64,000 bases of DNA from contig SRSI01000017.1 in NCBI GenBank assembly GCA_005656395.1, positions 558,001 to 622,000 on the forward strand. The letters are read 5' to 3'. Within the stretch, counting starts at the first letter, position 1; the number at the start of each line of letters is the position of its first letter. The position numbers and the translations under genes were made by a program. This document shows, in pieces, positions 24,120 through 36,125 of the stretch. Under the pieces are notes generated by a model. That model saw nothing but the letters and a program-made list of their open reading frames with translations, was not told the DNA's origin and did no database searches. The DNA is from Strongyloides papillosus (Eukaryota; Nematoda; Chromadorea; Rhabditida; Strongyloididae).

Positions 24120-25410
24120 TCGTTTAAAGCTTTTCAGATATTCGTATCTGTAAATCTGCTAATTTTTTAAATACAAATGAAGTGTTATAAACATTTTGTA
24201 GCCAAATGCATACAATTATAATTTTATCGATTTCTTCAAGATGTCTGTATTTTAAACAGAGTTATAGGCATTTAAAATTTAAGTGCATTTTTCAAGTTTA
24301 TGTTAATATAGCTTTTTTATTTGGAAAGATATTTCCATTACCATTGTCAATTATAAATGAACACAGCCTTTTGTATATATTTATAAAATATATGAACATT
24401 AAATATCAATAACTATGTTAAAAATTTGATATAAAAATTTACCATAAATTCAGTCAAATTTTTGATATTTTTCAACAATAATATTTTAATATGACAATTT
24501 TTAAAAGTATACCTTTATTATTCTAGTAGAGTAAATAATGTCTATCAAGTGAAAATAGTATTATTTATTACAATTAGATCGACAAAAATATGATTAATTA
24601 AATGTTGACTGTTTTTCTAATATTTCTAGCAATAAAAAAAGTATAACACTTTGTTTAGTTTGTTTATATCCATAATGTTTCATTAACAAATATATTTACG
24701 GTATTATTCTGTTTTTGACTATCAGCTCTTCATATTTAAACATAAAAGCTATAGCAACATGATTATATATACGAAACTCTAAAAAGACACGTAAAAGTGT
24801 TTTTATGAGATAATACCAATATATATTGTGTAAAATATTGGCAAATAATGTAGTGACATTGAAAAATTATTTTTACAAGTAGCTTGGGTTATGAAAGATA
24901 TTAATTTTCTTTTACGATATATGACAAGTAATACAGTACTAATAAACATGTGTGACTAATTATATTAGTGATTTTGAGCATTATAAATATTAAAAAACGT
25001 AATATTTATGTATTGATTTTTTACCAAAAGCATGAAAATAATGATATTTGACAAATCACAGCTTTTTTATAGTTAAATGCAATTAATGATATTATATCCG
25101 TTAGATAGAGCATTACTTACTCCACCAAAATATGAAATAAAATTTTTAAAATATTTGACACTAAAATTTTATTGTTAAATAAAATTTAAATTTTTAAAAA
25201 ATTAATAGTTGCTTTTTTTTTAAAAAATCAGACATAGTATTGGATATCTATAACAATAAAATTTTAAAAATGTTTAGAAAAGTAGTTACTTTATCAAAAT
25301 CAGCAAGAATCATTAAAATATCTTTCAATATAACAAAGTTACATTCTTTTGAGTCTAAATTGCACATTAATTTTTATGATTCACAACTCCGCACAGAATT
25401 CAGACTTTTT
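24120..25410. repeat. decayed foldback (FB) element, copy 2
   Basis: The left side (CATTTTGTAGCCAAATGCAT at 24193) and the right side (CACAACTCCGCACAGAATTC at 25383) match the FB element at 43125-44572. The middle (GTAATACAGTACTAATAAAC, ATGTGTGACTAATTATATTA) matches copies 1, 3 and 4. It sits between the two TTL arms, upstream of copy B. No coding capacity. Confidence 0.6.
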
Positions 25411-25915
25411 CAATAACTAAATAAGAAAATAGTAAAATAAATTATTTAAATGGTAACTTTTGTTAAACAAAATTATGAAAATATTTTGTATGGAATTCGA
25501 CCATGTGTATAGTAAGTTTGGTTAAGTTTTACATTGTCTTAAACCAAAATTATCATAAAAGCTCTACAAGTCATATACTGATTTTTTCGAAAGCTAAAAC
25601 TCAATCCTAAGAAAAGTGGATTGTAGATCTCAAACAGACTACATAAAAACATTAAATATTTGACCAACTTAATCACATTTAAAAATTTTGTTTTTTTAAG
25701 CTATTTTTTAGTGCCGAGTGTAATAGCTTACAAACATACAAAATTAATACTTTGTAAACTCATATTATATTGTCTTTTAATGCTTATATGTTTTACATTT
25801 AAATTTAACAAAAACTTTACAATGTTTTGCAATTAATTGTTTTTCTATTTAGTTCAAGTCAATATTAGACAGAATTGTTTTAATTTTGTTTACTTAATAG
25901 TAATTTGATTTCAAT

Positions 25916-26049
25916 AATATTGATATTTTTTAATCAGTAGCAAAAATAATATAAATATTTATTTTTAATTATATTTGTTGTTTTTGAAATCTTCAAAAGT
26001 TAAATATTTATTTTTTGTAAGTTTTGTAGGGTAACTTTTAGTATTTAAG
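25916..26049 (+). promoter_or_regulatory. conserved promoter of TTL copy B
   Basis: AATATTGATATTTTTTA at 25916-25932 and GTATTTAAG at 26041-26049, the latter 35 bp before the ATG. Same two boxes as in the other TTL copies. Confidence 0.6.
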
Positions 26050-26083
26050 AAAATTTTATTTTAAAAATATTTAAAATTTAAAA

Positions 26084-26524
26084 ATGAAAGTTTTTAATGC
26101 TTTAATAATATTTTTAATTATTTCAATATCAATTGGTTTTGGATCTGCATTCGACATTAAGGTTGACCTGAATCCTCGATGTCTATGTGCTAAAGGAGAA
26201 AAAGTGCAAACAAGACTAAGACTTTTTAATAAGTATGATCCATTTTACATTTTTAGTAAGACTGTTTATGGTACCTGTAACAGAACACAACACCTTGTCT
26301 TAAAAGATATATATGGTGGTGTACTAGGTAAGTAATTAAATAAAAAAAAATAATAAATTTTTTTAAAAGATACTGAGGCGGAGGTTTATCATCCATTATG
26401 TAAAAAAATAAAAACTAGAATGCCCGTTGAAAAACAATGTCGATATTTAGAATCCAATGACTGGTATTCATATCACTATAGTTGTTACGAAAAAAATGCT
26501 AAAAATGAAACTCAAAATGAATAA
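26084..26524 (+). CDS. divergent transthyretin-like (TTL) secreted protein, copy B
   Basis: Exons 26084-26327 and 26370-26524, with a 42-bp phase-1 intron (GTAAGT...TTTAAAAG); 132 residues. The signal peptide is identical to copy A, and the mature part starts FDIKVDLNPRCLCAKGEK. Cys spacing is kept (CLC, GTCN, HPLC, EKQC, YSCYE). The second exon gives TEAEVYHPLCKKIKTRMPVE, parallel to copy A. The signal peptide and flanks are near identical to copy A, while the mature parts differ strongly. The AATAAA signal overlaps the stop codon. A gag/protease LTR element is inserted about 280 bp downstream. Role unknown; family assignment as for copy A. Confidence 0.75.
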
Positions 26525-26800
26525 AATGCGAAAATAATGGTTTATGATCACCCATATTAAAGAATCACATGTATATACAGAAAAAAGATAAAGTTTTTTG
26601 CATTTAACTTTACTGACTATTTGTATATTAATTTCTTTTTATAAAATTCATTGTTTTTTGATATGTAGGTCACCACGAATAAAAGAGTTGATTTAATTAT
26701 GGGTACAATTTTCCCACTAAACAATATTTTACAAATTTTACGTTATATTAACTAATAATTACTATGAATAATCTTAGATTAAAAAAAACATCTTGACAGA

Positions 26801-26892
26801 TGTTTAGATTTTAATAGATATAAAACAATGATACAAAGACAAATATGCAATAATATATATACTATTTATTAGTTATCGTTTTTTCCCTAACA
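26801..26892 (-). repeat. 3' LTR of the gag/protease element
   Basis: TGTTTAG...CCCTAACA. It shares ATGATACAAAGACAAATATG and AGTTATCGTTTTTTCCCTAA with the partner repeat at 28210-28299, with several mismatches. Confidence 0.7.
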
Positions 26893-28209
26893 TTTCACTC
26901 TAATTTAAAGAATTACAGCTGCACGACATCGGGAGTGGAATTTCTCTATTTCTTGAGGATATTTGAAGAGATTTCACTTATTTCATTAGTTAACGGCTCG
27001 TTTGAACCCATAAACCATACAAACCTTTATCTATTTATCACAAATTCTTTCAAATCTGATAGTAGTTCCATTTTTACCAAGTCATTTCTACCGATAAAAC
27101 CATATTTTAATTTTTTTACCAATAAAACTTTTGATACACAGTGAATTTTCTTACCATTTCTACCCAATAATGTAAAATTTAATGTTGTTGTTTCAGTGAC
27201 TTTAAGCCTGCCATCACTAACATCAGCAACATATTTTATTTTTGATGGATTTCTTTGGATGCATTTTGGTACTTGATTATCTGGTAAAATTGTCTTTAAG
27301 CAACCAATGTCTATTTCTTGTTTCTATTTAACTATGTTATTGGAGAACTTAACATTCAGCATCATCGTATTTGTATTTCTATTCAATTTCACAGTGTTTT
27401 TGTTTATCACATTTACCTTTTTTACGATTTGAACAGCATTTACTTCTGTTGTATCATTTCAGATCTTTCTTCTGAGCCTGATGAACTGTCAGTAAAGCTT
27501 CGTAATCTTCTTGCCTTTTTTATTCTTCTTTACTAAATGATGTTTAGAACGACATTTAAAGCAACCATTAAATTTCTTTAAATTTATTTTTATGCTTCCA
27601 AGTACTGCTAGCTTTATTTATTAAAACTTTCTCATGAGTTTCTTTTCTTACTACTGATTTGAAATAGCTTATACAGTCTCCAAATTCTGAACTTGATGGA
27701 GACTAAACTCTCTTTATAGTTCCTATACCTTTCCTTTTCTCATCATAAGATTCACATTTATCCATAATTTTCTTTCTTACTGCACTTTCAAAGCTTGATT
27801 ATCACTTTTGAATTTTGTTAAAAACACTAGTCCTCTCAGATTTTTATTTAACTTTTCCGAAAAAATCTTTTACTGCTAATGTAATCTCAGTACATCAATC
27901 ACTTGCATTACTATATGATTTACCATTTGCTAACAAATTCACGATATTTGAAAACCATGTTTTTCCCTCAAATGGTTTAGCAAAACTATTATAAAAGCCA
28001 TCGATTTTGACTGTCTCTATCGATCTATCATCATTTATTAACTGAGCCCTACTCTTTGTAAAACGAACTAAATTTCAAACATCTGATAAATCTTGAAACA
28101 TTCTCTTCGTCATCATTAACACTTAAGATGCATTTAATTTACTCAAAAAATATCTGCGGATTCACTTTTCTTTCACAGAACTGCATACACGAGTTGTTCA
28201 CAAACGCTA

Positions 28210-28299
28210 TGTTAGATGTTAATAAATAAAGACAATGATACAATGACAAATATGCTATATTATATATACTCTTTTATAGTCATCGTTTATTCCCTAACA
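28210..28299 (-). repeat. 5' LTR of the gag/protease element
   Basis: TGTTAGATG...TTCCCTAACA, partner of 26801-26892. Divergence between the two shows that the insertion is not recent. Confidence 0.7.
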
Positions 28300-31200
28300 A
28301 AAATATATAGCAATAAGCATGCATTTTAGTTCATAAAATGTCAATTTTAATAATACTACTAAAATATTTAAATTTTTTCAAATTTATATTTAAGTTTTTT
28401 CTTATTATAAACAAAACTCATAATCTTTAACACTTTATAAGTTTACTTATAACTGTTTGGTAGTAATAAATTTTAATACACTTTATATAAAATAATTTGA
28501 GCTATCAAATGTTTATAATACTATGAAAAGTATTACAAATTATGACACAGTTTATGGAGATAAGTTTCTAATATTTTTAAAAACACTATGGAAATAAATT
28601 ACACTCACATTAATCACTATTATTTTTTTTTAATTTTAAGATTCAAAAATGATCTTGAAATACGTTGCATAAAACAAGTAAAGCTATTGAATGAATACAA
28701 TACAATGAAACTTTGGTAAAGTACAAAAAAGTTATTAACATCTAACTTAGTTGCTCATCTAATAAAGCACTTTGTATATACACAATTATTCAAAGCGTTT
28801 AATGCTTTATAATTTATAAATTGGAATTATTTTTTTAAATAACGTTTAATTAACAAAAGTGCAAAAAACATTTCCGATCAATTTTTATGAATGAGAAAAA
28901 TTTAATCAAATGTTTTGAAATGAATATTTCTGTTATATTGATAAAGCTTATAGACGCCTGATATAACATAATCACACGATTTACTTTTCCTGATTCAATA
29001 AACTTTAAATAACAAATAAGCTTTAATCTCTATTTTTGGTTAATCAAACAACAGAATAATAAGTTAGTTTATCTATTTGAAAATTAAAGAAGTAGTACTC
29101 TTATTAATTTGAAGCAATTAACTGATTTTAATATTTTATGAAATTAATAGTTTAAAAATAATCAAATAATAAAAAAACTCAAAATATTGGTTATATTTAT
29201 ATTCATGCTTCTTTTAAATACAATATTAGTTATATATTAATGTAATTTATTATTGTAATTCTGAATTCCATCTTTTATACTATTATTATTTTAATACATA
29301 ATTTGTTCAATTGGAATAGTTTAATTATAATTTATCCAAAAAATGTTCGTAATACTATAAACTATTTACAAATTTAAAAGATGTATGTGTCAGAGAGTAT
29401 GCATATTAACAACTTTAATAATTTAAAACTTTACAATTATAAAATATAAATATATATAAATTTAAAGTTTTTAATTATTATGAAATGTACTAAATTTAAA
29501 ATGTAAATAATAACAATATCTTTTATTTTCTGCATACACAAGAAAATGTAAGCACGGTATGTAAAATAATGTAGTAAATTTGTCCTTCCTGATAGATTCA
29601 AATTTCTTTGTCTTGTGACTTATTTTATCGTAAAGATTTTTGCATATGAAAATCAAAGCAATAATTAAAACATTATTAAAATAGGTTATTATTTTTATAT
29701 GGTATTATTTTTCACATAAAACATAAGTTGTTTTTTACAATACATTTCAAAGTACAAGATTAGAATTTAATTTTATATAAAATTATAAATATTTTTATAA
29801 ACAACATTCACTAACATATCATAATATCTTTATATATATGTTCAATATTGTGAATATCATAAACTATATTTTTTATGAAATTAAGTGTATTTGATAGTCC
29901 AACTTTTTCTTATACTGTTTTTCAAGATTATCCTAAAAATTTAAACTTATGAAAAGTTGTTAAACATTATGCATTTTGTTCATAGTAAAAAATAACTTTT
30001 AAATATTTTAACACATAAAAGGTGCAAATAATATAATAATATATTTATTTAGTAGTATTTGATGCAATTTTAAATAATTAATTCTTTTCATTGATGTTTT
30101 ATGAAAATTTTAAATCTATAATTTCATTGTTTGTTCGGGCGATGATAATTATAGTGTGTAAAAATAGTCTTTTCCATTTTTTTGTCATAAATTAATTATT
30201 TTTGTTAACTAAATAAAATTATAGCTTTTATTATTGTTACCAACAACTAAACATTGCTGTTAACAGATTATTTTAAATAATGGCATTCTTTTAACGCTTA
30301 CAGCTTTAAAAATTGAAGTCTAACAATGTACTTCAGAATATTTTGTAAAAAAACGATAGGTTTTAAGATAAATATTATAAAAAATATTAAGAGTAAATAA
30401 AATTTACATTATTTCAAAATCTCAAACATATATTTTCAAAAAAAGGCCAATTCATGTGATGACCCAATGTTTTGCGTTGTTTACAAAATTTTTGTTGTCT
30501 TTTGATATTTCAAAATTTGAATAAATTTTGATTTTTTAAACAGGTGTAACAGCTTATTGAATTCCTAAAGAATTTCAACATTTGCCTTTTTATATTTTGT
30601 GTTGATTATATATTATTTTATTAAGCAAGCTGAAAGCCTTGCCTCTGCATGAATTTGTTTAACTTGTTAATGCATTCTATTCAGAATTTTTTTAAAACTA
30701 TCAGCAATCTTTGGTCTATTGTTAACGCCCATAGAAGGCGTTGACTCCAAGAATATATATATATTTTAAATCATTTTATCCCATTTTGTCGTATACCTTT
30801 ATACATGTAAAATAAAATTATTGTATTAATTCTTATTATTTAATAAAGATGGTAGTATTTTATTAAAAAGGCATTTACCTCGACTTGGCTAGTTATTAAT
30901 TAATCTTGATAATATTATGTCTTTCTATTCTTAAATGATGGATCTTTCAAATAAGAAATAAAATTACTTTTTTCGTTAAATTTTAGCAATGTTATGTGAT
31001 AAACAATATTATCTAAAAAAATATCTTAAAACGAGTTTTTTTATAAATAACATTGCCAATTTAGGCTAAAAGGTTTTGAAATGCGTTTTCGCTACTACGT
31101 CTGACAAAAGTATATCAAATTACTTTTGAATTATAAAAATTAGTTAAGTTTTAAGGACAGTTATGTTTAATACATAATTAATTTTTGTGAAAAAAATGAT

Positions 31201-31560
31201 AAAAAAAAGTGGGCACATAAATTAACATAATTCGTTACGTTGTCAGCCAATAAACCTCGTAATAATTTTAGTTATTTTTAAAGTTAGACATAGATCTATG
31301 TAACAATGCAAATTTATTTAATTTCAATAAAATTCTTTCATTGCTTATAGCAATAAAACTTTTTATTTTAAAAACAAAATAGTCACCACTCTTTACCTAT
31401 AATTTAGCCAATTATAAATCAATTAAAAAAATAAGAAAAGAATATTTAAAGCTATAAAATCAAAATACACTTAATTTTTCCACAATTAGCAATAATTATA
31501 TATTATAATTAGAAATTATTTAATTACAATACTTTATTTTTTAATTTTTCATTTTTTTTA
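28300..31560. other. AT-rich stretch without a recognisable gene
   Basis: No gene or known element is supported over 3.2 kb. The minus-strand frame at 29471-29656 has no recognised feature. A short palindrome AACGCCCATAGAAGGCGTT sits at about 30725. Confidence 0.5.
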
Positions 31561-31627
31561 TGTAGTATAAATTTTGAAAAAAATTTACTATAAAAAATAA
31601 AAAAGAATTGTTTTAGTATAATTAGCA

Positions 31628-32245
31628 ATGAAATTGTCTATAATTAGCTTCAGTTTTTTCATTTTACTACTACTCATTAATATTTGCAATGCCAAAAGTA
31701 ATAAAAAATCAAATGATATGAGTAAGTACAATTTTGGTGACAGTAAACTTATTGATAATTTAAATATTTCAGCAACCAGTAAGTCTTTTACTAATTCATC
31801 TACTAATTTAACTGTAGCTACTCCAAAAAGTACAAATGATGTAAATGAGCAAAAAAATGAAGATTTAAGCGAAATAATTGATATGTTTAATAATGGTTCA
31901 ACACCAAGACCAGAAACACCAGAAGAAAAGAAAGCAAGAGAAGAAATGGAAGCAAAAGATAAAAAAGAAAGAGAAACGATAAGGATAGCAGCAGAAGATT
32001 TTTACAATGATGAGAAAGTTTATTATACATGCTATAATAATTTTACTGAGTATTTTAATAAAAGTTATATATTTGTTAATGCAACTATAACAGACAGAAT
32101 CTATAATAAAACAACTAAACATTATGATGTTAAGCTTAACATTACTGCATTATCAGTTGGAAATCCCACAGATTATAAAGATGCACATGGAGATTTCAAC
32201 TGTAATAATCCCGGTATGAAATGTAATTGTACAATTACTCTATAG
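31628..32245 (+). CDS. secreted, heavily N-glycosylated protein, unknown family
   Basis: Single-exon ORF of 205 residues. A clear signal peptide (MKLSIISFSFFILLLLINIC, cleavage near NA) is followed by an Asn/Ser/Thr-rich region and then a strongly charged helix-prone segment around residues 98-125 (EEKKAREEMEAKDKKERE). The C-terminal third contains four Cys and ends GMKCNCTITL. Ten N-glycosylation sequons are visible (for example NIS, NSS, NLT, NGS, NFT, NKS, NAT, NKT, NIT, NCT). The part from YYTCYNNF through KHYDVKLNITAL alternates like a beta-sandwich and is faintly reminiscent of netrin/TIMP-type NTR modules, but Cys spacing does not prove this. No paralogue was found in the window. The sequence supports a secreted glycoprotein; function is unknown. 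Upstream, TATAAAAAAT lies about 37 bp before the ATG. Confidence 0.75.
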   Translation: MKLSIISFSFFILLLLINICNAKSNKKSNDMSKYNFGDSKLIDNLNISATSKSFTNSSTNLTVATPKSTNDVNEQKNEDLSEIIDMFNNGSTPRPETPEEKKAREEMEAKDKKERETIRIAAEDFYNDEKVYYTCYNNFTEYFNKSYIFVNATITDRIYNKTTKHYDVKLNITALSVGNPTDYKDAHGDFNCNNPGMKCNCTITL

Positions 32246-32685
32246 GTAATTTGAAATATAGTTAATAATAATAAATTAACTAAACACAATGCTTTTATAG
32301 TGAAAACATCAAATATATATTAGCAACGAAATTATTTTTTCAACTCAATAATAACAAAAAAAAGTATAAAGAATAATGGTATGAAAAATATGAAATAAAA
32401 GAAGAATAAAATAATAAGAAAAATTTTACAAAATTTTGTAGCATAAAATTGAATTTTTCGATGAAACATAAAAACTATTGGTATTAAAAAACGTTTTAAT
32501 ATTATACAATTGTTTTTATTTCCAAATATTTAAAAATTTTATTTACTTTTTTTTATTATTTTTTCTTGTGAATAAAAATGGTTTTTAATTTGTAGATCTT
32601 TCCCAAATTTGGAACTTTAGGGCTCGTGATAAAATTAAAAATGAATTTTTTGAAGCTTTGACGTATATTTTGATAATAAATTTCA
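32246..32685. other. 3' flank of the secreted glycoprotein gene
   Basis: AT-rich, with several AATAAA-type signals. No other feature was seen. Confidence 0.4.
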
Positions 32686-32689
32686 TTTT

Positions 32690-34435
32690 TAAATTATACA
32701 TTTCAGTTTATTAATTTTTTCTCGCTCACTCGTTCATTGAAGCAAGCAAATTCTATTTTGGCGCTCACTTCGCTCGCTCAATATTTTTTAAATTGTAATC
32801 AACCGTAAAAAAAGAATTTGTAGTTATTGTTCTTTTTTTTTATGCAACTAATTAAAATAAGCAGTGATATTAAAATATATTTTATAATAAAAAAATAAGA
32901 TACATTTCGGTTTCATTTCTTACAAAAAGATAGGCATTTTTAATAGTTGTTAATCATGATTTTTGTAAATAAGTTATAAAAATAAGGATATTTTAAAATA
33001 TTTATCACTAGGAAAAATTCCTAAAAACTAATTTTTAAATTAATAAAAAGAGTAAACTCACCACAATGTGTCTGGACACATTTTTTTGCTCGGCAAAACT
33101 GGTAATTTTTTTACTAAAATTTTGGAATACAGCAAAATTTTTTTTTAAAATCATTGTTAATAAAATTTTAAATACTAAAAATTATTTTTTTTATATACTT
33201 AATTATCGTTAAAATATAGTAAAAGTAAATTGTAATCGTTTGATCGTTTTTCCAATTCCTTAGGCGCGTATTTTTTTATTGAACTTTGTGTTTTTCTATG
33301 ATGTGCAGGAATGAACTATTTCAGGAGAGAGATTTTTTTTATTGGAATGGATTGCTAGGATTTAAGTAACCCAATTATTTTAAAATAGTCACTTGTGTTA
33401 AATTACAACTCTACTTGTGATTGTACTAAATTGCTTACCATTGTAATTTGTCATACATTACATTTATTATAACTGTCTTATTAATTAATTGTTTATTGTA
33501 TTATCGTAAGCTAATGTATGAGGTCTTCCTGTCTATTAAATGTTTTTATGTAGGCCTACGATATAAGTTTATTGTTTTGTCTGTTCCTCTTTATAAATCT
33601 CCTATTAAATCTTATCTATCTCGAAGTACACTCCCAGCACAATATTTTAAAAATTTTACTTAAACTTATAATTTTTTATATGTTTAAGACTTTAAATTTA
33701 TCTTGTTAGATAAAAAAAATCTTACAACGAAAAAATAATTATCGCACCAAATGATCGCTTGGTGAGTTTACAACCAAGTCAATAAAAAATTGAATTTTAA
33801 ACTTTTAACTGTGAAAATTTTTAGTATTATTTAAGGACCACCTACTTTTCAATATCCCTCCGTATATAATGAATGATAAAAGTATCCTTAATAACTCTTG
33901 TTTTAGTAATTTTATTAAAGTTGAAGAACTCCTATAATTTTCTGCCTCAAAAACTTCTTACTTTCTCAGAGACTTTATCATTAGTAATTTCCCATGGAAA
34001 AATTCTCTTTAGTGACAATTTACCGGTAAAAATTTATTTGATTGACTCATATTCAATAATTTATGTGATAATAATTCAATTTTATGTGCTTTATTTAAGA
34101 CAGTAAAACCAAAAATAATTTTAATTATAAAGTTTTATGGAATAAAAAATTTACTTACGATATTGCTTTTTTGGATAAAAAGTCTTTAATATAAGAAGAT
34201 TTTCAGTATTATTATCTAAGAAAAAAATACTTCCTTTGATAATTATGGAATCTCATAGTGAAAATGGTATTTCAATAAAGGTAGAACTAGAAAAACAGAG
34301 ATAACAAAAAATATTTCTTATTAAGCAAGTGAAGAACTTTTTTCATCGTACGCTCTCGCTCGTGATGAGCGAAATTTTGCCCATGAGCAGCCGCTCAAGC
34401 GAGCGAATGAGTGAGTAAGCCGGAATGTATACTTC
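32690..34435. mobile_element. probable 1.7-kb element with GAGCGAG-rich inverted ends
   Basis: The left end (ATTATACATTTCAGTTTATT, then TTCTCGCTCACTCGTTC and CTCACTTCGCTCGCTC) and the reverse complement of the right end (AGTATACATTCCGGCTTACT, then CACTCATTCGCTCGCTTGAG) match imperfectly. Both carry clusters of the GAGCGAG/CTCGCTC word, which is striking in DNA this AT-rich. The inside has no recognisable protein. The frames at 33448-33663 and 33873-34106 are low-complexity. Boundaries and class are uncertain. Confidence 0.4.
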
Positions 34436-34439
34436 AAAA

Positions 34440-36125
34440 TTTATTACATTTTGCAACCACAAATTAATACAACTTTTTTATATAAAGTGTTATTTTTGTT
34501 ATTAACGTTGTTTATAAAAAAGAAACTGATTTTCTATTTATTTCTGAAATATTTTAAACATAGACTCTCAATAAATATTTCAAATTTTTTTATATTACAA
34601 AGTTATAGATTTTGTCAAGTTTTTAACATTTTTTAACAATAATATTTTGATAAAATAAATAAGTACCCATCAAAAACGTAAGTACCATTCATTGTAATTT
34701 AATTTAAAATAATATATGATTAGTCAAATATTAATTTTTTTAATAATATTTCTAGCATTTAAAGAATATATAAATTTGTTTAATTTTTATACATCAGTAA
34801 TTTCTATTAAAAAATATTTACATTATTATTATATTTTTGATTATTAGATTTTCGTATTCAAATACAAATGGTATAAAAATAAAATTAAAAGATACGTAAA
34901 TTTAAAAATACGTAAAAATGTTTCTATAATGTAACAGCTCTGCAAATAGTGTGAAAAAATGGTAAATAATCTGAAAAAATTAAAAAAAATTTTCTACTAT
35001 AATTTAAGTGATAAAAGATATTACAGCTTTGTGAACAATATATTAGGTTGTTTAACTGAAAATAGTGCTTTTATGATAGTCAATTTTTGAATGTTGATAA
35101 TTTTCTTATACGTTCACATATTGTTACAAGATATATAACATTTTGTAGAGCAAATCGAGGGCTATTGTTATCATATTTTTGCATTTTGTTTTCAACTATT
35201 ATAAAGTTGTTATCATCTTAAAAAAATGTTCTGTCAAAAATGGATTTTTGACCAATCTACTTATACGAATTCAACCTTGCCCAAGCAGAAGCCAAAACTT
35301 CAATGAAAGTTAGTGAAGCATTTGGCCAAGGGTCTACTAACAAACGAATCATACAAAGTTGGCTCCAGAAATTTCGTAATGGAAATATGAATCTTCAACG
35401 AAAGAAAAATTCTCGTGAAGTAAATGTTCTTGAGAACGAGAATCGTGAGATCTAGTCTAAGAACAACTGTTTAAGAGTTCGCAGATGAATTGATTGTCAG
35501 TGTTGGAACTGTATTTAATCACTTAAAAGCCATAATATTAGATTGTTCGACTAAAAATATATCTTTTATACCTTTAGCTCTAACAGTTAAAGCGACATTT
35601 TCAGTTGAACAACCTAATATAAACAAATATTTAATATAATGTTAATTAACATGTGTCAGTAATTATAATAATGATATTCAACTTCACAAATATTAGAAGA
35701 CATAATTATTATGTATTACTTTTTTTACCAAAAATATAAGAAAATAGTAATATTTGACAAACTATAACTTTCTTAAAAATCAACTGTTATATAATATTAT
35801 CATATCTGTTAGATAGAACTTTATTTATTCTACCAAAATGTGAATTAAACATTTTTTAAAGTTACCATATTGAATATTAATTGTTAAATATCATCAAAAT
35901 TTTTAAAAAATTTACAGTTTTTTATATTAAAAAATAAAATATAGCTGTTGGATCTCTATAGCTATAGTATTTTAGAAATGTTTAAATATGTAATTGTTTT
36001 ATCATATTCAGCAACAATCTCTAAAATATTTTCAATATAAAAAAGTTACATTCACTAAAGTTTAGAATTGAACGTTAATTTTGGAGATTCACAACTCTAC
36101 ACAGAATTCAGATTTCTATATAAAC
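34440..36125. repeat. decayed foldback (FB) element, copy 3, split by a mariner
   Basis: It starts with CATTTTGCAACCACAAATTA, corresponds to FB copies 2 and 4 throughout (TGTAACAGCTCTGCAAATAG; CATGTGTCAGTAATTATAAT), and ends near CACAACTCTACACAGAATTC. A mariner element (35043-35617) interrupts it. It lies upstream of TTL copy D. Confidence 0.6.
35043..35617 (+). mobile_element. deleted mariner element retaining the transposase DNA-binding domain
   Basis: Terminal inverted repeats TTAGGTTGTTTAACTGAAAA and TTTTCAGTTGAACAACCTAA are flanked by TA on both sides; the element is 575 bp long. From 35261 to the stop at 35455 one frame reads LYEFNLAQAEAKTSMKVSEA, then FGQGSTNKRIIQSWLQKFRN, the first helix-turn-helix of mariner transposases. 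After a stop and shift, LRTTV, then EFADELIVSVGTVFNHLKA (about 35456-35535), is the second helix-turn-helix. The catalytic DD34D half is absent, so it is an internal-deletion derivative. FB copy 4 at about 41690 gives the empty site. Confidence 0.9.

Larger units (their letters stand above)
25420..26800 (+). repeat. right arm of the inverted segmental duplication carrying a TTL gene
   Basis: Reverse-complement partner of 21722-24010 without the mariner. Homology runs from TAGTAAAATAAATTATTTAA upstream of the gene to CATCTTGACAGA downstream, where an LTR element begins. Confidence 0.8.
26801..28299 (-). mobile_element. short LTR element with gag and protease only
   Basis: Direct repeats of about 90 bp (26801-26892 and 28210-28299), each TGTT(T)AG...CCCTAACA, bound 1.3 kb of minus-strand coding remnants. 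A zinc knuckle (FNGCFKCRSKHHLVKKN, last Cys replaced) lies near 27570. A retroviral-type aspartic protease follows at about 27320-27060: QEIDIGCLKTILPDNQ (active-site D-T/S-G as D-I-G), then LNFTLLGRNGK and LKYGFIGRNDL. No reverse transcriptase, RNase H or integrase follows: the protease frame runs almost to the 3' LTR. Stops and frameshifts interrupt gag. Copies A and D have the uninterrupted flank (CTTGACAGAGAAAAAAGT), which marks the insertion point. No target duplication could be identified. Confidence 0.75.

Noticed and set aside
31898..32122. Cys/Phe-rich minus-strand frame
   Set aside because: Antisense shadow of the secreted glycoprotein gene, without start context or motifs.
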